DNA of 24,705 nucleotides from CAVQCX01 sp050050175 (lineage in GTDB: Bacteria > Pseudomonadota > Gammaproteobacteria > Chromatiales > Chromatiaceae): the NCBI GenBank assembly GCA_050050175.1, contig JASFUT010000011.1, positions 1-24,705 on the forward strand, written 5' to 3'. The notes below the pieces were generated by a model that made no database searches, was not told the DNA's origin, and saw only the letters and a list, made by a program, of their open reading frames with translations. Shown here piece by piece: positions 7,578-13,834 of this stretch. Position 1 is the first letter of the stretch. Every line of letters starts with the position of its first letter. The position numbers were made by a program, and so were the translations under genes.

Positions 7578-8353
7578 GTCTTCTTCTTCCGCGCGAGCTG
7601 GATCTGACGGCGGTGCTCCAGGATCTCCTCCCGGATGTGCTCGATGGTCTGCCGGGTGAGCGCGCTGTGGGTCTCGTCCTGCAGCTCGGCGTCGAGCATG
7701 GCCGCCAGGCGCTCCGCAGTGAAGAGCATGTCGGAGAAGGTGGCCAGACTGTCGCGGGGACCCGGAAACTGGGCGAAGAGCGTGACGCCCGGCGTGGAGA
7801 GTCCGGCCATGTCGTCCAAGGGAAAGTGCCCGGGCTCCACCATGTTGGCCAGACTGAACAGCACCCGGGACTTCTTTCCCGCCTGCTCAAAGCGATGGAA
7901 GATGTTCATGTCGCCCGGGACCAGCTCCACCTCCCGGCAGGCCGTCTCCAGACGTGCCCCGCGGAACCAGGACCCGCGGGCCACCACGTTGATCTGAACG
8001 ATCTTGAACGGCACCGAGTCGGGGAGGTCCATCCAGTAGGCCTCCTCGCCCAGCGCCAGCTCACCCTGCGGCGCCGGTGGCGGGGGCCCCTCGGGACCGC
8101 GGTGGCCCGGCTGTCTGCGTCGTGACTCCGGCTTCCGGGCGGGTCGCTCGGGACCGCGCTCCGCGACCAGCCGGTCCAGGTGGCGGAGCTCACGCTCGAT
8201 GCCGCCGTCCGCCCTGTCCCTGGCCGCCTCCTGGGCCTTCCTGATCGCCTGCACGCGCGCTGCCTGACGCTTGCGACGCTCCCACAGATAGATGCCGACC
8301 ACCACCGCGATGCCCAGTATCGCGAGGATCAAACGCAAGGTCTCCGCCGTCAT
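7574..8353 (-). CDS. zipA: Cell division protein ZipA
   Basis: ZipA anchors FtsZ to the inner membrane at the division site and is found only in gammaproteobacteria. The 259-residue protein has the expected plan. A single N-terminal membrane helix (about residues 4-23) is followed by a short basic stretch (WERRKRQAAR). A charged and proline-rich linker reaches to about residue 105. The C-terminal FtsZ-binding domain contains the WFRGARLE segment, GDMNIFHRFE and LFSLANMVEPGHF. The linker is rather short compared with E. coli ZipA (328 residues in all). It begins 34 bases after smc and its stop overlaps the ligA start, so the three genes are probably co-transcribed. The Shine-Dalgarno signal is weak. 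Confidence 0.96.
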   Translation of the reverse strand: MTAETLRLILAILGIAVVVGIYLWERRKRQAARVQAIRKAQEAARDRADGGIERELRHLDRLVAERGPERPARKPESRRRQPGHRGPEGPPPPAPQGELALGEEAYWMDLPDSVPFKIVQINVVARGSWFRGARLETACREVELVPGDMNIFHRFEQAGKKSRVLFSLANMVEPGHFPLDDMAGLSTPGVTLFAQFPGPRDSLATFSDMLFTAERLAAMLDAELQDETHSALTRQTIEHIREEILEHRRQIQLARKKKT

Positions 8354-8387
8354 CCGCTACCGCCAGGTCTTCGGCTCGACACAGAGG

Positions 8388-11300
8388 TCAGACGGCCGCC
8401 ATCTGGGCCGCCTCGTGCACATCCACGGAGACCAGCCGGGATACGCCCGGCTCCTGCATGGTCACGCCCGTGAGCTGGTCCGCCATCTCCATGGTGATCT
8501 TGTTGTGGGTGATGAAGATAAACTGAATGCGGTCGGACATGGCCCGCACCATTTCACAGAAGCGCCCCACGTTGGCGTCGTCCAGCGGGGCATCCACCTC
8601 GTCCAGCATGCAGAAGGGCGCTGGATTGAGCTCGAAGATGGCGAATACCAGAGCCACTGCCGTCAGCGCCTTCTCCCCGCCGGAGAGCAGATGGATGCTC
8701 GAGTTGCGCTTGCCCGGGGGGCGCGCCATGACTGCGACACCCGTGTCCAGCAGGTCCTCACCCGTGAGCTGCAGGTAGGCGTGCCCGCCGCCGAAGAGCC
8801 GCGGAAACAGCTGCTGGAGGCCGTGGTTGACCCGGTCGAAGGTCTCCTTGAAGCGGGTGCGCGTCTCGCGGTCGATCTTGCGGATGGCCGTCTCGAGGGT
8901 CTCCAGGGACGCGCTGATGTCCGCGTCCTGGGCGTCCAGGTAGGTCATGCGCTCCGACTGCTCCCGAAATTCGTCGATGGCCGCCAGATTGATCGGGCCC
9001 AGGCGCTGGATGCGCTGGCCCACCCGATCGACGCTCTGCTGCCAGTCTCCGGAGGCAGCGTCCTCGGGCAGTCCCTCGAACAGCTGCGCGCGCTCAAAGC
9101 CGCTCTCCCGAAGCTGCTCATCGATGGTCTGCTCCCGCACGGCCACCTCCTGGCGCTCCATGCGCAGCTGCTCCAGCTCGCCCCGGGTCTCGGTCACCTG
9201 GGCTTCCGCCTCGTGGCGTTTGCGCTCGAGGTCGCGCAGCGACTGATCGATCGTCTCGAGCTCATCGCGCGCGCCGGCAAGCTCCGATTCCACCTCCACG
9301 CGCCGGACCAGCAGCTGCTCCAGCTCCTCGGCGTGGATCCTGATGGGCGCCTCCCCCGCCTCGACCAGACCCACCAGCTCCTCCCGGCGTCGGGACATCT
9401 GGTCCAGCCGCGAGCGCACCCGTTCCAGCCCCTCCCTCAGGGACTGCTCGGACGTGAGCATGGACTCGATGCGCAGGGCCGCCTCGTGCGCCCTGGCGCG
9501 TGTCTCCGCCGCCTCGCTGCGGGCCTCCGCCAGCGCCGCCTGCAGGCTCTCGCGACGCTGCACCAGGGCGTCGCGGCTCGCACTCAGGGTCTCCATCGCC
9601 TCCAGAGCCCGGTGCAGGCGGGACCGGGCGTCCTCCATCTCCGCCCGACCGTGCTCCAGGCGCTCGTCGAGCTCGCGCAATTCGTTACGAACCCGCTCGC
9701 CCCGCTGGCGCAGGTGGTCGGCCCGGGTGCGCTTGCCGCTGAGCGCCGAGCGCACCTCCGAAAGCCCCCGGTTCACGCCGTCGAGCTCATGCTGGGCCTG
9801 GTCCCGCTCCGACTCCGCCCGGTGGAGGGATTCCTGGTGCTCATCGAGCTCGGCGGACAGGCGCGCGGACCGGCCGTCCAATGCCATGACCTCCTGCTCC
9901 AGCGCGCGGATCTGCTCGGCACGCTCCAGCACACCCGCGGTCTCGTCCGCCTCCATGCCCAGGCGCATCCAGTCGGGCCCGACCCATACCCCCTCGGGGG
10001 TGATGATCGACTCGTGGGGCGCGAGGGACTCCCGGGCGCCGAGCGCGGCATCCAGGTCCGGAGCCAGCCTCACCGCTCCGAGCAGACTGTGCAGCGCCCA
10101 GGGTGCCCTGACCTTGTCCGCCAGGGAGCCGTCCCCTCCCGCATAGGGTGTTGCCGACGCACCCGCGTCGAAGAGGGTGAGCGCGACATTCGGGGCCGAC
10201 AGGACCGCGTCGCGCAGGCCACTCAGGTCGTTCACGCAGGCCGCCTGCAGGTACGGGCCCAGAGCCGTCTCCGCGGCCCGCTCCCAGCCGGCCTCCACCT
10301 CCAGACCCTCCGCCAGCCGCGGGGCGCTGTCCAGACCCTGCTCGCCGAGCCATCGGGTGGCCCCTGATTCGTCCTTGCCCAGGGCGGCCTGCTGCAGGGC
10401 CTCCAGGGAGGCCAGGCGGCCCTTTGCCGCCTGATACGTCTGGCGAGCCTGATCCAGGTGACGGCGGTGGGCGGCAATGGCGTCGCGATGCCCGCCAATC
10501 AGGCCGCCGATCTCCTCCAGGCGCTCCTGCATCACCTCCGCCTGCTCCACGCGCGCCACCTCGGCGTTCTCCAGGTCCGCGATCTCGGCGGCCAACGTGC
10601 GGTCGTCGAGCTGGCCCAGCTCTTCGGTGTGGCGGGCGATGCGCCGCTCCAGCTCCTGCTCGCGGGCCTCCAGATGATTGATGCGGGTGCGCTCCACCTG
10701 GGCGATCTGGGCGGGCTCGGCGGCGCGCTGGTTGAACTCCTCCCACTCCGACTGCCACTCCTGCATTGCCTGCTCGGCCCCGGCAAGCCGCTCTCCGGCG
10801 GCCTGCGTGGCCGACTGGAGCTCGCTGTGGCGGGGCTGCTCCTCGGCGAGCCGCACGGCCAGCTCGTCCAGGCGCGCCTCGTCCTGGGCCCGGTGATCCC
10901 CCGCCTCCTCCCAGGCGCTCTCCAGCTGCTCCAGATCCTGGCGCTGCTGAGCACGCGTCTCCCGCGCGTACTGGATCGCCTGCTCCAGGCGAGCGATCTC
11001 CGAGCCGAGCGCGTAGTACCGCCCCTGGACATCATTGAAGCGCTCGTTGACCTCCGCGTGCCGCTCGCGGGCGCGCTCGATCTCCGCCTCGAGCCTGCGC
11101 TGGCCCGCAACGGCACTCTCCACCGCGGTGTCCTTCTCCTGGATGCGACGCTCGCGCACCTTCAGCTCCTCGTCGAGGGCGCGCCACCGAAGGGCGAGCA
11201 GCTCCGCCCGGAGGCGCCGCTCCTCGTCCTTCAGCTGCTTGTACTTCTCCGCGGTCGAGGCCTGGCGCTCCAGGTGCCGAAGCTGCTTCCTAACTTCTTC

Positions 11301-11894
11301 TCGTAAGTCGTTGAGTCTTGACAGATTTTCTCGCGTGTGCCGGATCCGGTTCTCCGTCTCCCGCCGACGTTCCTTGTACTTGGAGATACCCGCCGCCTCC
11401 TCAAGGAAGAGCCGGAGCTCCTCGGGCCGGGCCTCGATCAGTCGCGAGATCATCCCCTGCTCGATGATCGAGTAGCTGCGCGGACCCAGACCGGTGCCGA
11501 GAAACAGGTCCTGGACGTCACGCCGGCGGCAGCGAACGTTGTTAAGGAAGTAGGCGGACTGACCGTCCCGGGAGACCTGGCGGCGCACCGCGATCTGACC
11601 GTATTGTGCGTACTGCCCCCCCGCGCTCCCGTCGCTGTTGTCGAAAAGCAGCTCGATGGTGGCGGTGCCGACCGGTTTGCGGGTGTTCGAGCCGTTGAAG
11701 ATCACGTCGGCCATGGACTCCCCGCGCAGCATCTTCGCCGAGCTCTCGCCCATCACCCAGCGCACGGCGTCGATCACGTTGGACTTGCCGCAGCCGTTGG
11801 GCCCCACCACGCCGACCATGTTGCTCGGGAAGAACACGACCGTCGGGTCCACAAAGGATTTGAAGCCGGCGAGCTTGATCTTTTCCAGTCGCAT
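8388..11894 (-). CDS. smc: Chromosome segregation protein SMC
   Basis: This 1168-residue SMC ATPase compacts and helps segregate chromosomes. The N-terminal head has Walker A GPNGCGKS at residues 31-38 and the conserved FKSFVDPT start. Two long coiled coils flank a hinge around residues 510-640. The C-terminal head has the signature LSGGEK at about 1070-1075 and Walker B CMLDEVD just after. Length and layout are standard for bacterial SMC of the type found with ZipA. The partners ScpA and ScpB are not in this window. It heads the minus-strand operon smc-zipA-ligA. No Shine-Dalgarno sequence is visible before the ATG, and a promoter-like pair ends only nine bases upstream, so the transcript may be leaderless. 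The opposite strand is open for long distances but carries no recognisable protein. Confidence 0.98.
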   Translation of the reverse strand: MRLEKIKLAGFKSFVDPTVVFFPSNMVGVVGPNGCGKSNVIDAVRWVMGESSAKMLRGESMADVIFNGSNTRKPVGTATIELLFDNSDGSAGGQYAQYGQIAVRRQVSRDGQSAYFLNNVRCRRRDVQDLFLGTGLGPRSYSIIEQGMISRLIEARPEELRLFLEEAAGISKYKERRRETENRIRHTRENLSRLNDLREEVRKQLRHLERQASTAEKYKQLKDEERRLRAELLALRWRALDEELKVRERRIQEKDTAVESAVAGQRRLEAEIERARERHAEVNERFNDVQGRYYALGSEIARLEQAIQYARETRAQQRQDLEQLESAWEEAGDHRAQDEARLDELAVRLAEEQPRHSELQSATQAAGERLAGAEQAMQEWQSEWEEFNQRAAEPAQIAQVERTRINHLEAREQELERRIARHTEELGQLDDRTLAAEIADLENAEVARVEQAEVMQERLEEIGGLIGGHRDAIAAHRRHLDQARQTYQAAKGRLASLEALQQAALGKDESGATRWLGEQGLDSAPRLAEGLEVEAGWERAAETALGPYLQAACVNDLSGLRDAVLSAPNVALTLFDAGASATPYAGGDGSLADKVRAPWALHSLLGAVRLAPDLDAALGARESLAPHESIITPEGVWVGPDWMRLGMEADETAGVLERAEQIRALEQEVMALDGRSARLSAELDEHQESLHRAESERDQAQHELDGVNRGLSEVRSALSGKRTRADHLRQRGERVRNELRELDERLEHGRAEMEDARSRLHRALEAMETLSASRDALVQRRESLQAALAEARSEAAETRARAHEAALRIESMLTSEQSLREGLERVRSRLDQMSRRREELVGLVEAGEAPIRIHAEELEQLLVRRVEVESELAGARDELETIDQSLRDLERKRHEAEAQVTETRGELEQLRMERQEVAVREQTIDEQLRESGFERAQLFEGLPEDAASGDWQQSVDRVGQRIQRLGPINLAAIDEFREQSERMTYLDAQDADISASLETLETAIRKIDRETRTRFKETFDRVNHGLQQLFPRLFGGGHAYLQLTGEDLLDTGVAVMARPPGKRNSSIHLLSGGEKALTAVALVFAIFELNPAPFCMLDEVDAPLDDANVGRFCEMVRAMSDRIQFIFITHNKITMEMADQLTGVTMQEPGVSRLVSVDVHEAAQMAAV

Positions 11895-11902
11895 GGCCGG
11901 CT

Positions 11903-11931
11903 AAGATACAGCCGAGCGGTGCCTTAGACAA
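11903..11931 (-). promoter_or_regulatory. Candidate smc promoter, close to the start codon
   Basis: Read on the minus strand, TTGTCT (plus positions 11926-11931) is followed by 17 bases and TATCTT (11903-11908). Each hexamer matches four of six consensus bases at ideal spacing. Only eight bases separate the -10 element from the smc ATG, so RNA synthesis would begin at or very near the start codon. There is no ribosome-binding site, which fits a leaderless message. The match is modest and could be chance. Confidence 0.35.
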
Positions 11932-11940
11932 GCGCTCGTA

Positions 11941-12000
11941 AATATAAACTCTGAATAATAAATATCTTTTAACTATATGATTTAAAAGTATATTTGAGGT
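11941..12000. promoter_or_regulatory. AT-rich divergent intergenic region with imperfect inverted repeat
   Basis: Sixty bases of nearly pure A/T lie between the divergent genes smc and queF. They contain an inverted repeat: AATATCTTTTAA at 11961-11972 and TTAAAAGTATATT at 11982-11994, with one extra base in the right arm and a 9-base loop. Such a sequence could be an upstream promoter element, an operator or a binding site for a nucleoid protein. There is no T-run beyond a GC stem, so it is not a standard terminator. It probably serves smc, queF or both. Confidence 0.45.
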
Positions 12001-12062
12001 CGAAAAAACGGCAGGCGCGACGGCTCCGGTCCGCGCGCTCGGCGCCCCGCCGGGCTTGCTTC

Positions 12063-12068
12063 TATAAT
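12063..12068 (+). promoter_or_regulatory. Perfect -10 hexamer upstream of queF
   Basis: TATAAT at 12063-12068 is a full match to the sigma-70 -10 element, rare in DNA this GC-rich. No good -35 hexamer lies 16-18 bases before it. A transcript starting near 12075 would exclude the in-frame ATG at 12067 and favour the ATG at 12106 as the queF start. Confidence 0.42.
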
Positions 12069-12105
12069 GGACGCCCTTGTCCGACGAGTCCGATCCAAGC
12101 CCCAG

Positions 12106-12495
12106 ATGCCCAGCGAGCCGAGCAATACCCTCGAGACCTTCGACAATCCCCAGCCCGGGCGCGACTATACCATCCGCATCCGCGTGCCCGAGTTCACCTG
12201 CCTGTGCCCGAAGACCGGACAGCCGGACTTCGCGGTGATCCGCATTGCCTACGTGCCCGACCGCCTCTGCGTGGAGCTGAAGTCGCTGAAGCTCTATATC
12301 TGGTCGTTCCGCGACCAGGGCGCCTTCCACGAGGCGGTCACCAATCGCATCCTGAACGACCTGGTCGCCGCGACCCGGCCCCGGTTCATGCGGCTGACCG
12401 CGGAGTTCAACGTACGCGGCGGCCTGTACACGACCGTGGTTGCAGAGCACCGGGCCGAGGGCTGGGAGCCCCCCGGGGCCGTCCAGCTCCCCTGA
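12106..12495 (+). CDS. queF: NADPH-dependent preQ0 reductase QueF
   Basis: QueF reduces the nitrile of 7-cyano-7-deazaguanine (preQ0) to preQ1 with NADPH, a step in making queuosine for tRNA. The 129-residue protein is the short, single-domain form like that of Bacillus, not the longer two-domain E. coli form. The catalytic cysteine is C34 in LCPKTGQPDF and the proton-relay aspartate is D41; both keep the Bacillus C55/D62 spacing. The family motifs LKSLKLY (NADPH/QueF motif) and the FHE substrate glutamate are present. The ATG at 12106 is chosen over 12067 because the family N-terminus begins here and TATAAT overlaps the upstream ATG. It has no clear Shine-Dalgarno site. A sugar kinase gene follows after 13 bases, so the two are probably co-transcribed. 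Confidence 0.95.
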   Translation: MPSEPSNTLETFDNPQPGRDYTIRIRVPEFTCLCPKTGQPDFAVIRIAYVPDRLCVELKSLKLYIWSFRDQGAFHEAVTNRILNDLVAATRPRFMRLTAEFNVRGGLYTTVVAEHRAEGWEPPGAVQLP

Positions 12496-12508
12496 CACCA
12501 GGGCACGG

Positions 12509-13834
12509 ATGCCTCCGGCCGGCTACATCGGCGTCGATCTCGGCACCACCGGCTGCCGCGGGGTGGCCATCGACGGCTCGGGCAATCAGATCGCGGAGGC
12601 GGCCCGGCCGCTGCCCCCACCCACGCGCGACGGCCTGGGCGGCTCCCGGCAGGATCCCGAGCTGTGGTGGGAGGCCCTGGTCGGGGTGCTCCGGACCCTT
12701 GCAGGAGATCTCCCGGGCCATCGGCCGCGGGCCCTGGCGATCGACGGCACATCCGCGACCCTGCTGCTTGCCGACGAGGCCGGGGCACCGCTGGGACCCG
12801 CCCTGATGTACGACGACTGCAGCGGCGCCCGCGCGCTGGAGCGCCTCTCCGCGACCGCCCCCGCCGACACCGCCGTTCACAGCCCGTCCTCCAGCCTCGC
12901 CAAGCTGGTGGAGCTGTGCCACGGCCAGACCGTCTTCCGGGCGGCCTTCGCGCTGCACCAGGCGGACTGGATTCTCGGGCGGCTCACCGGCCGACCCGGC
13001 ATCAGCGACGAGAACAACTGCCTCAAGCTCGGCTACGATGCGGCGCGGCGCACCTGGCCCGCCTGGATCCGCGACCCCGCCCTGGGCATACCCCCGCGGC
13101 TGCTGCCCGAAGTGCTGCCCGCCGGCACCGCGGTCGGTCCGCTTCGCCCGGGGCTTGCGGGCCTCCTCGGCCTGCCCGCCGACATCCTGGTCGTCACCGG
13201 CACTACAGACAGCACGGCCGCGGCCCTGGCAGCCGGGGCCCGCAGTCCGGGAGACGCGGTGACGTGCCTGGGGAGCACGCTGGTCGTAAAGATCCTCGCG
13301 GCCAAGCCGGTTTTCTGCGCAGCGAACGGTGTATACAGCCACCGTCTGGGCGACCTGTGGCTCGCCGGGGGGGCGTCGAACAGCGGTGGAGCCGTGCTCC
13401 GGCGCTTCTTCTCGCCTGAGGAGATGGCCGCCATGGAGCCCAAGCTGGATCCGCGGACACCCACGGGGCTCGGATACTATCCGCTGTTGCGGCCGGGGGA
13501 GCGTTTTCCGGTCAACGACCCCTCCAGGGCGCCGTTGACAGAGCCGAGGCCGGACGATCCGGTGCGGTTTTTTCAGGGCCTGCTGGAGGGAATCGCCGCG
13601 ATCGAGCGCAGCGGCTACAGGCGGCTGGCCGCCCTGGGCGCGCCGCCGCCCGGGCGCGTCCTCAGCATCGGCGGCGGGGCCCGCAACCCGGCCTGGCGGC
13701 GCATCCGCGAGCGCCTTCTGGGCATCCCCGTCGTCCTGGCGCCGCGGCAGCAGGCCGCCTACGGCAGCGCCCTGCTCGCGCTGGCGGGCGCCCGGAGGCT
13801 CGGGCTCGACGCCCTGTCAGAGATCGTTCAGTAG
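12509..13834 (+). CDS. FGGY-family D-ribulose kinase (SePSK/XK-1 type)
   Basis: This 441-residue kinase belongs to the FGGY carbohydrate kinases. The phosphate-binding start GVDLGTTG (Asp10) and the catalytic GTTDSTAA (Asp234) are intact. Several blocks closely resemble the Synechococcus putative sugar kinase SePSK and plant XK-1, reported to phosphorylate D-ribulose. They are AIDGTSATLL, SSLAKL, LKLGYD, the VTCLGSTLVVKIL segment, GVYSHRLGDLWLAGGASN and GERFPVNDPSRAPL; I compare from memory. The likely reaction is therefore D-ribulose to D-ribulose 5-phosphate; xylulose kinase is the usual automatic label and is less likely. The start at 12509 has AGGG six to ten bases upstream and sits 13 bases after queF. 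Its last 18 bases overlap the end of prsT on the opposite strand. Confidence 0.88.
   Translation: MPPAGYIGVDLGTTGCRGVAIDGSGNQIAEAARPLPPPTRDGLGGSRQDPELWWEALVGVLRTLAGDLPGHRPRALAIDGTSATLLLADEAGAPLGPALMYDDCSGARALERLSATAPADTAVHSPSSSLAKLVELCHGQTVFRAAFALHQADWILGRLTGRPGISDENNCLKLGYDAARRTWPAWIRDPALGIPPRLLPEVLPAGTAVGPLRPGLAGLLGLPADILVVTGTTDSTAAALAAGARSPGDAVTCLGSTLVVKILAAKPVFCAANGVYSHRLGDLWLAGGASNSGGAVLRRFFSPEEMAAMEPKLDPRTPTGLGYYPLLRPGERFPVNDPSRAPLTEPRPDDPVRFFQGLLEGIAAIERSGYRRLAALGAPPPGRVLSIGGGARNPAWRRIRERLLGIPVVLAPRQQAAYGSALLALAGARRLGLDALSEIVQ

Noticed and set aside
5865..7607. Long plus-strand open frame opposite ligA
   Set aside because: It is the reverse-strand shadow of a complete LigA with all catalytic motifs, and no recognisable protein is encoded.
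8292..10367. Very long plus-strand open frame (about 690 codons) opposite smc
   Set aside because: It is antisense to an unmistakable SMC protein, has leucine/arginine/histidine-rich composition typical of the reverse strand of GC-rich coding DNA, and shows no domain.
12010..12062. preQ1 riboswitch before queF
   Set aside because: The spacer is GC-rich with no recognisable compact pseudoknot pattern or A-rich tail, and the likely transcription start at about 12075 would exclude it.
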